This document shows, piece by piece, positions 9,247-19,661 of a stretch of 64,000 nucleotides of DNA. Below the pieces are notes generated by a model. It was not told where the DNA came from. It made no database searches and was given only the letters and a program-made list of their open reading frames with translations. The stretch spans positions 33,450,440 to 33,514,439 of the forward strand of contig OX485807.1 of the NCBI GenBank assembly GCA_950295325.1. Reading direction: 5' to 3'. Each line of letters begins with the position of its first letter. The stretch's first letter is position 1. The DNA comes from Polytrichum commune (Eukaryota > Streptophyta > Polytrichopsida > Polytrichales > Polytrichaceae). Made by a program: the position numbers and the translations under genes.

Positions 9247-11985
9247 TTGTTCAATGATGAAGATGTAGAAGTGATTGGAACTCAAATATCACAAAATATA
9301 GAGGGCAATAGAGATGTGAGCATGAGAGGAGAGGCAGAAGATATTACTAGAATAGAGGATGATATCAGCAAGAAGAAGAGATGTAGGACAGTAGCTTCAA
9401 AATCAAAAGGAGCACCGAAAAAATTTAAAAAATAGATGAAGTGGAGTTGGGAAATTCGGAAGGTGAAGAAGAAGCCCCTATTAAATGGCGGGATTATGAG
9501 ATTGAAATTCTCATAGCAAATCGCAGCGAGATGAAAGAAGAATTTGCAAAATCTGCAAGAAAACAAGGTATGAATTCATGCATTAAAAACATTGATATTT
9601 ATTTTATAAATGTAAAAAATGAGATTCAAATTGGACCAATTGAGCCTTTGTAAATTGAGCCAATTAGACATTTCGTTGGCATTGGGAATGGATCTCGAGA
9701 CCTCTTTGTTATGGAAGGGCTTAGAGGCTTATTGTGAAGACCTTACCGAGGTTAAAATGAGAAAAAACCAATTACAAAACCCCAACCAGTGGGGAGGGGG
9801 AAGGAACAAAGTCCAAACAACCCAGTGAGGGCGGAGGGGCCAAAAAGGCCATCAGAAAATAAAACAAAACAAAAACCAAAACAGGAGGCCAGAAGCCTGG
9901 GGGCGGAAGGAGAGAGGCCATTGAGCCCCACCTGGTCCCGCCAACAGGGAGCCGAGTTTCAAAGCCCGCATCGGGGAGGTGACATGGCAGCATCCACTGG
10001 CAGGACCAGGAGGGGGAGAACCCCTTGGTAGAGTTCATGAGAGCAGCGCGGAGGCGGGGATTCCCCGAAGAAGTGCTCCCATTCGCCATGCCATTGACGC
10101 TAGTCGTAAGCATCTAAGATGCTAAGATTGTCCTGATCGAAGTCGAAATTGAACCTTGTCCTGCCAAGGTCCGCTGCCCATCGGTAAACCCCAAGAAGGG
10201 TGCCAGAGGTGGGGTATCCGTGAGTTCTGAAGTACCGCAAACAATCGTCTTTGGTGAGCGCGGCAGGAGCAGCAGGCGCATCGGTAGACTCGGCCACTGG
10301 GTGCTTGGACTGTCTACGAAGTTCGGCAGAGGGCAACAGGATATCGTCAATCTCCTGAGCCAGGTGTTTGTCGAAGGTAGTTTCCGAGAGCTCAAGGCGG
10401 ACGTGGATGGGACGCGAGCTCAAGGGCCCCGTTTTCGTTGCATGTGTGGTCTTATAGGGCCCAAATGGGGACCTCCTAGCTGATGCATGGTGGAGCAAGG
10501 TAGGGCGGTCCGGAAGGACATGAACAGGGCCATCATCAACCGGGCGAGCCTCCTTGGGGTTTAACTGCGTATGATTACTCCTTGGGCTCAGTGAGGCGGA
10601 TCTGATCCAATTTGATGGCGACGATGTCCCTTCAGGGCAATCAGGGATGGGAGCCCTCTCTTGTCTAGTCTGCCCGACTTCTACCGTACGGCCAATTGGT
10701 GGGGAGGGCGGAGGGTCACGTTGTGTAGAGGTGGGTATTCGACACCTTGTTCGGCCTCGTTTCGATGTAGGACCAAAAAAACATCTTGTTTTGGGCCGGC
10801 TCTTGGGTCGGCCTAGAGGTTTAAGGGGAGGCCCTTCGTCTCCCTCCTTGGCATTTTTTGTCTTCTTTGCTGATTCCTCCGTATGCCGTGACGCTCGGGC
10901 TGGGCCTTTTTGTTTTTGGGTGGAAGGGCCACTGCATGGTGTATCGATCGCAGGGGTTCCTGCCGGGTGTCGCTATGCTTCCAGCTCCTCTTTTCTAGTG
11001 ACCTCTATCTCCCTTAAGAGGTCATTCAGTTCCCTTGTGGTCTCCTCATCATCACGGTTAGTTTGGGTGTTGAATTGCGGCAAACCCTCTGGGGGTTGAG
11101 GTACCTTGTGGTTATGGAGTTGGTGACCGATTCCGGATGGAGGGGTTGCTTGTGCATTTTTGGGAGCTTGGCCTGGCAAGCACCCTTTGAGCGAGTATTT
11201 GCGTCGAGCTCGCGGTCCAAAGCGACAACGTCTTTTTGGTTTGCTCGTGGGTTTGCTCTTGCTGAGATCACCTGTGTGGTAAGCGAGTTTTAATCCTGGG
11301 TAACTTTCTTCTTGTCGCAAGGGCTTGTTGTTAATCGGTTGTGTCCCGCTCTCCCTTCTTGGGGCATTTGGTATCTGTGTATTGGGTTGTAGCGTTGTTA
11401 GCACCCTTGCCGCACACTGTCAGTGCTCCTGCTCCTTGGGTTGTGCATCAGTTGGCCGGTCGTGCTGTGAGGTAGGGGAGTCCCCTGTGTTATGTCTTGA
11501 TGGATGTATGAGGTGCCGCGTACAACGTTTCTTCAGGCGGCTGCGAATCCGACGTTCGTCCCTTGAGCCCCTTTGTGCTGGGGGTTGGTTTTCCTTGCTT
11601 GTGTGACTCCAGCTCCCATCATGGGTGGGTTGATGTTCTGGTGGGGTGGAGTCCTCGGGGGGGGGGTAGTCATATGGTATACGCAATTTCAAAAAAAATT
11701 GATCGACACATAAGGAAAAATATGAGGTTCTGCTGATGGAATACAAAAACGACAAACGCTCAAATAAAATTTCATGACATGATAGAAGAGAATATCAATA
11801 TTATGAGTAGATGGATATGTGGAATGGACAGCGTGCAAGTATGGTCAATTAGATGCCAACAAGTGTAGAAGATTATGACCACCACAATATGCAAATTACA
11901 CAACAAAATTCACCTACAAGCGTCACAAAAGACAGAAACAAGAAATTTCAAGATAGAATGGAAAGATTTTTCTATAACAAATAGT
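9247..11985 (+). pseudogene. Harbinger ORF1-like Myb/SANT protein, interrupted
   Basis: Piece 1 (9247-9567) has an acidic/basic N-terminus ending in a KKFKK nuclear-localisation-like stretch, then after a frameshift PIKWRDYEIEILIANRSEMK, which resembles the first helix of trihelix/Myb-SANT domains; it ends at a plausible donor (AAACAAG/GTATG). Piece 2 resumes near 11710 with KYEVLLMEYKNDKR, HDRREYQYYE, MDMWNGQRASMVN and TKDRNKKFQDRMERF, with three stops. PIF/Harbinger elements encode such a DNA-binding Myb-like protein besides the transposase. Between the pieces lies a GC-rich insertion. Assignment rests on pattern and on the neighbouring transposase. Confidence 0.45.
9780..11668 (-). other. 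GC-rich inserted segment with minus-strand open frames, unrecognised
   Basis: Composition jumps to clearly GC-rich against AT-rich flanks, starting near 9780 and ending at a G-run (11660-11668). Minus-strand frames of 112, 143 and 132 codons follow one another (11755-11420, 11404-10973, 10498-10100). The first two are Pro/Arg/Gln-rich and low complexity; the third contains ALTKDDCLRYFRTHGYPTSG. I recognise no domain. A retroelement gag/ORF1-like region is possible, but no poly(A), LTR or clear target duplication was found. It splits the Myb-like ORF, so it is probably an insertion. Confidence 0.35.
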
Positions 11986-12332
11986 CAGTAATTCTTCTAG
12001 TTTGATTTCATCTTTTCAGGCAAAAACAAATTTATTGGAAAATATGGATGCTCATATAACAGTCTTGATACAAAAATTATAACTATTCATTCATATTAGA
12101 ATTAATATCCATATCCTAGAATTGTACGTTTGAATCTTTTTGGAATTTCTCTGTCACAAAAATTTAGCTATTGCTATATACATTTGGTAACTTCCAACAA
12201 TAAATCTTCATTTTTTTAAATTTTTTTTATCAAGAAATTTTCAGTGTCTTTGTCAACTTCCTCTATTATTCCTATAATACTGATTTTTCTGATCTAATAT
12301 ATTGATGTTAATTCAACCCTCATTTATTGTTA

Positions 12333-14644
12333 TTATCTTAATAATCTACTATCTACACGTCTATTCAGTTCTCTTTCTGCTTCTTCTATCCATTCTATAT
12401 CAAATTTGTTATTTTCAATTATACACATATTATGTAGTACAATACATGTAGCAACCACATCAACCATATGCCATAACGGTATATATAATCTTCTCATAAT
12501 TTCGAGGGGTTCATTCCCTCTTATATTTTGCATACACGTGCATTCGGGACTTATTTATTGGGGGTTATTTACCTTGTAGAAAAGATTATAAGGTATGATG
12601 GTATTTTACATGTGATGGGTATTTACATTTAATCCTTGTCACTATTTATATGTGATGGTATTTTACATGTAATATTTTATTATTATTTTAAAATATCTTA
12701 TATTATATGTAAGTTTTTTACAAAATTGATCTACAATAAATATATTAGACCCTATTTTTTATCACACGCTGTTCTACGATTTTTCGCTAGTGAACTCCCC
12801 GAGCTCATAATAATGCACCATCTGTCTTTCAAGATTCTGAAAGCACGCTCGACACACATACGGGTAGAACTTTGAATGAAATTCCAATTTGCTTTGTAAC
12901 CTTCTAAACCTTCTGCATACCCTTTGAATGGGCTGTAAATCCATGGCCGCACTGGATATGCGCAATCTCCAATCAGCTTATAAGGTAAGAATTGCCTTTG
13001 ATGCAATTTCTTCCAACTTTTGTCAATTGAAACAATGTCCAATCATGCATACTTCCTGCTCATTCATAATCCCAAAAGACACATTTGGTATCTACTATAC
13101 TTAAGTTTGCAATAAAGCCGAATGAAATGATTTTGTACAATAATAATCCTCTCTTCCAATTATTGGTGCAAAGATCTGAATATGAGATCCATCAATTGTT
13201 CTTATTAATATGAGAAATTCCATGAAGGCTCGGGGGGTGCACATTTCATTAAAACCTAGAATCACGTGCGTTCACTGCATACTCTAAAAACCCCCTATAT
13301 ACAAGTTATTTTTTGTGAAATGAAGTAATACACATACAATTGGAACAATAAATATACAAGTGACAATATGTATACACAAAAAAACATCCATTCATATATA
13401 GTCATTAACATAAGTATACAAATATAATTTTGAACAATAATCAACCCTTATAATATGTATAACAAAATATCCTAGCTTTCATCAGCAAAATCGTTGAACA
13501 CTTTTTCATCTCCCAGATGTAACTCATAAACATTTGATTCACCAATATATGTCATTATAGCCAATGCAATTATTGTCTCTAAGTCTACCATCAAATGATC
13601 AGTAAGATCATATGTCCACTTGTTGTTAGCCCCTTTTTGATACCAACATAAACCAATCTCCACATTTGATGGACGGTCCATCAAGTCAATTGGATCCCTA
13701 TACTCCACCCAACGATTACAAAACTTCCTCCGCATCCAATATGAAAACTTATGATATGTAGTATAGTAACAATACCATACAAGTACAATTATTGTATACT
13801 TTTTAAAGGCCTTCCATATATGAACGTAACTATAAATTATAACATGTATACCATATGTATACGTAATACGGCAAGGTCCAAATCAATACCCCTCTTGTGC
13901 ACTCACGTATACTCGTACATGTTTAGTACAGTGCACCCCCCGAGCATGAAGGGCCTCAAATTCTTGAGCTAAAATCCTAAACTAAGTTGGACTTGGAAAT
14001 CCCTTGTAAATGCACTCTTACGAATCTACAAAAATTCCTAACTATATCCGAAATTGTACTTTCAGCCACCCCATGTACCTCTTTTATAGTACACAAAGTA
14101 TTCTCAGTCCCAAGCCTTTGTAATGACATTGCAATTCTACTCTCAACTAAAATTGTTTATCTCATAAGTGTATTCTTTCTCTGCAAATATGGTCCTAACC
14201 TCTTACAAAAAAAACTTGAATGTATTGTGACATACACAAGTTCTATGTTTGAACATTTTTTCTGTGAAAAAAACCCAATAATAGCCTATCGGTGAACCCT
14301 ACATTTGTCTCAAAAGCCCACACACTACGATCGCTCATCTTCATACCCTCAAAGCAAATGTTTAAAATTAGGGCATTTTTCCATTCTCCATTGAATGCCA
14401 ATGCTTGCATATCAAGCACATGTTGCACAATCATGTGCAAACACCAATATAAAACCAATGCAACAAGAATCCTCCCTCTTCTCTCAATATGATCCATCAT
14501 GCTCTCTTTTCCTTCCTCACCAATGTAAACCTCAAAAAGAAAGTGAAAAAGAGAGAATGAGGATATATAGCTAGTGAGGTTGGGCTGCCCCTCTTTTTCC
14601 ACTAATAAAATATGCAACGGTCCCTCAACATGGACCATTCTCAC
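12333..14644 (-). pseudogene. PIF/Harbinger DDE transposase, broken
   Basis: Read from right to left: FETNVGFTDRLLLGFFHRKN (near 14280), LGPYLQRKNTLMR (about 14190), VESRIAMSLQRLG, TLCTIKEVHGVAESTISDIV (helix-turn-helix, about 14070), then after a 716-bp insertion RTIDGSHIQ (about 13190), TKSFHSALLQT, LIGDCAYPVRPWIYSPFKGY (about 12970), CVERAFRILKDRWCI (about 12850) and VATCIVLHNMCI (about 12440). The catalytic Asp of IDGSH, second Asp of GDCAYP and Glu of VERAF are present. Full PIF transposases are about 400 residues; all blocks are represented but frameshifts, stops and an AT-rich insertion at about 12540-12750 (with duplicated GATGGTATTTTACATGT blocks) kill the gene. The open frame starts at 14644 inside the terminal region shared with the 62-kb MITE. 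Confidence 0.85.
13229..13944. mobile_element. 716-bp element with 14-bp inverted ends and 8-bp target duplication
   Basis: Ends are a perfect inverted pair, CTCGGGGGGTGCAC at 13229-13242 and GTGCACCCCCCGAG at 13931-13944. Direct repeats CATGAAGG flank it (13221-13228 and 13945-13952). Removing the element restores the Harbinger reading frame LRPFMEFL before IDGSH. An 8-bp duplication fits hAT (or P) elements. Inside is an 87-codon minus-strand frame (13735-13472; VEYRDPIDLMDRPSNVE) that I do not recognise. Confidence 0.8.
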
Positions 14645-14832
14645 TTCACACTATGTTTGAGGACTCGTCCCCACACACAATGAGTAGCCCAACACCCATG
14701 GTATGGCCTTTGGATAATAGTCAAAGGCCCTCACCATTCCATGGTCATGGCCCTTGGCTCGTGTGTGAAGTGGCCTTTAGTTCTATCAGCGATTTGAGAG
14801 TCGTGCAAGTTCATCGAATCCATGCATTTTAT

Positions 14833-15439
14833 CCTGGGGTGGCAACTCAAACAAATAATTACAGGGTGCTCGTCCAAAAATTTCACAAAGCCATAGATTA
14901 TGTACACATAATCTTACATATAATCTAGATCATGTTTCATATTATTTGGATTCAAGAGTTTCAAAAGAGAAGCGGGAGAGAAGCCACCGAGAGCAGTTGG
15001 GAAGAGAGTTAGGGTTAGGGCTTAAAAGCCAAAATAATCTAGATTAGGTGGTATTATTGGAGTTATTTTCTTGTTGGAAATTTTTTTCATTGTAGATAAT
15101 GATTACATTCCAATATTACCAACGAAATTGAGTACAACCTATTTAACATCTTCAAATTTTTGTAGATTATCTAAATTATAATTAGGTCTAATGGAGACCA
15201 AATTATGGGCGAGCCCCCGTGTCCTAGAGAAAGTCCACATTATTTTCAAATTATTGATGTATTATAATACATAGACATCTTCAAATCAAAAAATTATTAC
15301 ATATCATGGACTGTCTCAATGTGCACTACATCACTCCATTCTAAATTCTGTAATATAATTGTTCTTTGGTATGAATGTACAAGGATGATATGGATGGATT
15401 GTCTATTACAAATTATTTTGCACTAGTTGCCACCCCAGG
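14833..15439. mobile_element. hAT-type MITE, 607 bp
   Basis: Terminal inverted repeats CCTGGGGTGGCAACT (14833-14847) and AGTTGCCACCCCAGG (15425-15439) are typical of plant hAT MITEs. Target copies CATTTTAT (14825-14832) and CATTTTAC (15440-15447) differ at one base; the intact family R copy at 15805-15812 reads CATTTTAC, which shows the empty site. Interior is AT-rich without a credible ORF. Confidence 0.85.
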
Positions 15440-16110
15440 CATTTTACATTCCCAAGCCGTGCATTGAGATGGAAAGAAGTGTCAATGGGAGGACTGAAGA
15501 ATTCTACAACTAAGCTTCAGGCCACGAACTGGACCAGAAGGGACCAGAATTATCAATCGTTGGAAAGCGTGAAGTGGCGGAGGAGAACCTCAAATGAAAC
15601 GTGGTTACTGTCATATTGCAAGTTGTTGGAATCAAATTATCCACACAGTGGACGAGAGGATTGAATTTCAAACCCAAGATCTGTTCCCACTGGGTTTTAA
15701 CCATAAGCCAGCCAGGGAGAGAATTTGCAGACTTGGCAACCAGCTCAAGCACCTAACTTAGCTCTATCAACAATCTGAGAGTCGTGCGAGTTCATGGAAT
15801 CCACGCATTTTACATTCCCAAGCCGTCCATTGAGATGGAAAGAAGTGTCAATGGGAGGATTGAAGCTTTCTACAACTAAGCTTCAGGCCACGAACTGGAC
15901 CAGAAGGGACCAGAATTATCAATAGGTGGACAGCGTGGAGTGGCGGAGGAGAACCTCAGATGAAACGTGGTTACTTTGATATTGCAAGCTTGGTTAACGC
16001 AGCCCAATTGCACCAGCAGCCACACAGCGGCAGCAATTAATCGATACAAACCAAAAACAAAGAGGTGCAGACCGGCCTGGTGCCGAGTCCCACCAGGAGG
16101 GAGCAATACA
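15440..16110 (-). repeat. Family R repeat, two partial tandem units (LTR-like)
   Basis: Unit A (about 15440-15800) and unit B (about 15805-16110) share ~180 bp of closely similar sequence around CTACAACTAAGCTTCAGGCC and GAGGAGAACCTCA. Beyond that A continues into a segment with GAGGATTGAATTTCAAACCC and B into the CAGCAGCCACACAGC side. The same family recurs at 19500-20110 (+), 38975-39141, 40349-40740 and 40890-41075. Read on the minus strand, AG/T and AG/G acceptor-like steps occur (GATATTGCAAGCTTG side). It looks like the promoter and leader of a retroelement or repeated gene. Confidence 0.6.
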
Positions 16111-16246
16111 GTTCTAGAGATATATATGGCTACTGAGACTCAAGTGAGCTGGTAATAGCAATAAACTATGGTGGGTTTTTGTAGCTTGGCTTTCATGGAG
16201 TCCAATGCTGAGTCCCACCAGGAGGGAGCAATACAGTTCTAGAGAT
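16087..16246 (+). repeat. Direct duplication, 122-bp offset
   Basis: GAGTCCCACCAGGAGGGAGC and the following ATACAGTTCTAGAGATA occur at 16087 and again at 16209. The intervening AGACTCAAGTGAGCTGGTAA also recurs after the Tigger element (17461-17480), so the Tigger insertion separated two parts of a tandem duplication. Confidence 0.8.
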
Positions 16247-16247
16247 A

Positions 16248-17444
16248 CAGTCAAGACTTTATAAATGTTACAGGTCGGGAGTAGCAAAAAAATAACATAT
16301 ATAGAATTATAACAAGTAACACTTATAGAACTCATACCGATGATTAATAACATTTATAGAAATAACACTTAAAATTTCCAAAAATAAAGAACATAACATT
16401 TTATAAAAATAAAAAATGAAAGTACAAGTGATAATACATAATTCAACTAAACTAATTGAAAGAAATAATTTATATAGTAGTAACTTGACGAGATTCTTTC
16501 AACTAAACTAACCGAAAGAAAGAGTCTATAGTAGTCTGATGAGAAGCTTCCAAATGATGAGCTAAAACTTCCTTCTGGATTCCTTGAATGCTCCTGATGT
16601 GTGATAGGGCATCATTTGGTCTTTGTTCAAAGTATTTCTTCAAAGTCTTTCGAGAACACTCAACAACACTCAATCCTATAACTTCTTCTACCACATCAAC
16701 CATAACCTCATCAACATCAATTTCTTGATGTTATGAGGAATACATATTCCAAAACTCCTCATCGGTAGGTTCATAGGGGTTGTTTAAATCAAACTCCATC
16801 TCATAATTGAGGTATTCATGAGCATTCATCACGTCACCCACTTCACTATCAGATGACAACAACGTCAATTGATGAAGTAGAGTAGCAACTTCATCAACCT
16901 CTACCAAGCGCCTAGCTTCCTCTATCTCCCTCTCAATAAAGATCGAAAGAACACCCATGTGCCTCCAATAATTTTGAATTGTCGATGTGGTAACTTCCGC
17001 ACATCATGCCCGCTCAACCATAACAACAACTTGATATATATATCAATTGCAAACACCTTGTTTGCACTAAAACAATTTATTTGATATTGAATCATCAACT
17101 TTCGGTATTGTGCCTTGAAAGATGCAATAATGTGTGCATCCATGCATTGAAAACGACTTGTGGTGTTCAAAGGTAGAAATTCTAATCGTGTGACCCTCAA
17201 ACAAATATGGGAAAAATGTGATTACATGTTTAAGATGTATGCTCTCATATATTATTACCTTGATTTTCTCAAAATCAACACTTATAGAGGTGTAATTAAC
17301 AAAGACGGGAGTAGAGCATGTTATAACACTTAACACATAACACTCACTAGTTTTACCAATTGTGTTTTTGTAGGGGAGTAAAATTTTCTTAACATGTATG
17401 AAATTATAACGCTTATAGAGGTAACACTTATAGAGTCTTGACTG
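16248..17444 (-). mobile_element. pogo/Tigger-like transposon, 1197 bp, TA target
   Basis: Left end CAGTCAAGACTTTATAAATG (16248) and the reverse complement of the right end CAGTCAAGACTCTATAAGTG (ending 17444) form terminal inverted repeats of about 24 bp. Both ends abut TA (16246-16247 and 17445-17446), the target of Tc1/mariner-pogo elements. Subterminal copies of AACACTTATAGA occur at both sides. It encodes a truncated DDD transposase on the minus strand. Confidence 0.85.
16503..17200 (-). pseudogene. Tigger/jerky-type DDE_1 transposase, C-terminal part
   Basis: The segment 17195-17120 encodes RLEFLPLNTTSRFQCMD, AHIIASFKAQYRK, the signature around the third catalytic Asp of pogo/Tigger/CENP-B-like transposases (usual form LPPNTTS.IQPMD.GII..FK). 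It is followed by a helical region (ANKVFAIDIYIKLLLWL) and an acidic tail (ECSRKTLKKYFEQRP near 16640). The frame shifts at about 16940 and stops at 16730. The helix-turn-helix DNA-binding N-terminus and the first two Asp blocks are absent from the element. Confidence 0.75.
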
Positions 17445-17449
17445 TACAT

Positions 17450-18365
17450 GCAAATGATGAGACTCAAGTGAGCTGGTAACAGCATAACTTATGTAGCTTG
17501 GATTTTATGGAGTCCAGTGTGTGCTGAGGCAAATCCACATGTCACTGATCGCACAGTGGGCAGTGTGAGTTAACCGTTAGATATAGTTCCACCACCAAAT
17601 GGGCCCTGTGAATGGCCCCGGTGAATGAACATTATTCGTGTATGGTATACTGATGCTATATAATTACTTCAGAAGAATCTGTGCAGAATCTCCCATGTTA
17701 AAATAAAGGGTGTTTTAATGGCACCCCCTTCATTCGGCCACAATTTTGGGTACCTATTGTGCAGCCTTTGATATGAGAGCCATGGCTATGCAACATGCAT
17801 GTAAACTCTTCCGACATAGAAGGTGGTGCTAGGAAATCTACTTTTGCAGTTGATTTGATCTCCAAACAAACTACCATGGACTGCAAATTATTCTAATTTA
17901 GTCAGGAGGTCTTTGTACAGACACAGGATTCACTAGAATGACACCAACCCAGGAAGCTCTTGTACAGACACATCACTAGAATGACACCAACCCGGGAAGC
18001 TCTTGTACAGACACATCACTAGAATGAAACCAATCCCAGAAGCTCCCACCTTTCCTACAAATTGCTTTTCTTTAGCCTTCAACGAAGAGAAGCAATCTCT
18101 TCTTGTAGTTCTAAATAAAGTTAACAGAGGCTTACTTTTTATTGGAATATTCTGCTTATCATACAAAAGTCATTGCCATTGCCAAGGTTTTAGCTGTATA
18201 TCTGTTAAATAAGTCGTGCCCGTCACATTGCAAACTTTTACAATGTCTCAATCGTTTGATACAAATGAGCACTTTATTTGGTTATTTCGCAGTTGTCTTC
18301 AGTAGATCATAAACTACTTCAAATCTTTGTTTTTGAGAAGAATAATCAGCTCATACTGCTCACCC
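17450..18365. other. Non-coding stretch
   Basis: Contains a degenerate block at about 17735-17815 (CTATTGTGCAGCCTTTGATA, CATGGCTATGCAACATGCAT) also found at 30570-30660 and 56320-56400, and tandem copies of GACACATCACTAGAATGA with CTCTTGTACAGACACATCAC at 17918-18025. No gene recognised. Confidence 0.5.
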
Positions 18366-18367
18366 TC

Positions 18368-18598
18368 CTAGTTCCTATGCTTAGACCTTGCGGCAACTTC
18401 TTGCACAATAGTTATGGCTCTCAATAACTCCATGTCCGCCGCAACCCACAAGTTCTTAATACAGACGTCGAATTCATGTAGGTAGATGTTGAATAGCAAA
18501 GTGACAAGATTTCGCCTTGGAGGACACCCATTAAGTTGTGGGGTTCTTGTTTTTTGTTGTTTACAAATTCGGCCCTGCTTTTTATTATGCAATTTCAA
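18368..18598 (-). pseudogene. Short reverse-transcriptase-like relic
   Basis: A 76-codon frame contains QLNGCPPRRNLVTLLFNIYL followed by HEFDVCIKNL. This resembles the RT block G.PQGG.LSPLLFNIYLHE(F/L)D that follows the palm Asp in LINE and group-II RTs, with the QGG core lost. No neighbouring RT blocks were found, so it is a small decayed fragment or a chance match. Confidence 0.3.
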
Positions 18599-18765
18599 GG
18601 ATGCCTTGCTCTCGATGGGTTTGAAAACGAAGCCCTAAAAAGGCTCTGTTTGCGCAAACAGTGGAGGGCATTTTGGTGTAGGAATGTTAGTGCCCGGGCA
18701 GACCTTGGGAGTGGCGTGTGGACCTTTAGACGCACGGGATGCGAAGTGCTTTAAAATTATATATA

Positions 18766-19450
18766 TTCTGCTGGGTCCTACAGCGTTGTACAGTTCCATC
18801 TTGGCGGAAGCCAATGTCACGGGACCTTAATCTGAGAATCTATTGTCTCCCAAAGTGAGATGCTGGCTCGAGTTCCTAGACAATTGATATCTCAGATTGG
18901 TTAACCCCCTATCCCTGGCCGCCATTCCTGGGCGACACGGTGAAAACTTATGCTGTTTATCTTCCTTCCATTCAAAATTGTCTACAAAATTGTGTGGAAT
19001 TTGCCATTGCCAAGCGTCTCTGAGCTCACCGCCTTAAAGCCTCGAGCCTTCAGGATTCTTTATCCAGCGGTCGCCTGCTACTCGACTAATGGTCCAAGAC
19101 GGTACCTTCTACACGGAGAGTTGTGGTAGAAAGAACCAATGGTCGGGAGTCGGGACGTGGGACCGGTGTGGAATGAAGTTATCTTACACGTGGCGGTTGT
19201 TGCGTCCTGAGCTCCCCTCACCTGGGAGCAGTGTTCAATATTGAAGTCTTCATGCAACACCTGCTGCTGCTCCTCCTGTGGCGTTGTACTGTACAGTTCC
19301 ATCTTGGCGGAAGCCCTGTCAGTGGACCTTAATCTGAGAATCTATTGTCTCCCAAAGTGAGATGCTGGCTCGAAATCCTAGATAATAGATATCACAGATT
19401 GGCTAATTCCCTATCCCTGGCCGCCATTCCTTGTCAACCGGAAACCTCAA
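18766..19450 (+). repeat. Direct repeat pair, ~170 bp, 515 bp apart
   Basis: Bases 18785-18930 and 19300-19445 share GTACAGTTCCATCTTGGCGG, GACCTTAATCTGAGAATCTA, TTGTCTCCCAAAGTGAGATG and CCCTATCCCTGGCCGCCATT in order. They precede the TATA-bearing tandem duplication at 19527-19661 and may be the upstream part of family R. Confidence 0.75.
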
Positions 19451-19526
19451 TCAGAGGACTTGGCCCCACCGGATTCCCATGGTTTCATGTTCAACTGGTT
19501 CCAAGTGTGAACACCCGGGTGACCAC

Positions 19527-19661
19527 ATTTTGCTTCGCTATAAAGCCCTGCATAGCTTATTTCTGTCACCAGCTTGCCTTTCCCTAGCAACCTCATTTTG
19601 CTTTGCTATAAAACCCTGCATAGCTTATTTCTGTCACCAGCTTGCCTTTCCCTAGCAACCT
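19527..19661 (+). promoter_or_regulatory. 68-bp tandem duplication carrying two TATA boxes
   Basis: ATTTTGCTT(C/T)GCTATAAA(G/A)CCC and CATAGCTTATTTCTGTCACC occur twice, 68 bp apart. Each copy has a good TATA box (about 19540 and 19607). It sits upstream of the transcribed-looking part of family R, so it is a plausible promoter of that repeat. Confidence 0.5.

Larger units (their letters stand above)
8928..14776. mobile_element. PIF/Harbinger element, decayed and nested
   Basis: Two coding relics define it: a Myb/SANT-like ORF on + (9247-11985) and a DDE transposase on - (14644-12333), tail to tail. The right end near 14776 (..GTGTGTGAAGTGGCC) matches the terminal repeat of the MITE at 62237-62837, and the following TTA (14777-14779) is the expected 3-bp target. 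The flank TTAG(T/C)TCTATCA is continuous with family R repeats, whose uninterrupted copy at 15758-15767 shows the target site. No left terminus is seen; the left end is either lost or lies beyond the CACTA element, which would then have inserted into this Harbinger. Confidence 0.6.

Noticed and set aside
10647-11099. 150-codon plus-strand frame in the GC-rich insertion
   Set aside because: Lies opposite more protein-like minus-strand frames; no domain and likely a GC-driven shadow.
16073-16090. LTR primer-binding site (TGGTGCCGAGTC)
   Set aside because: No LTR pair or downstream gag/pol; the match is to no complete tRNA 3' end that I can name.
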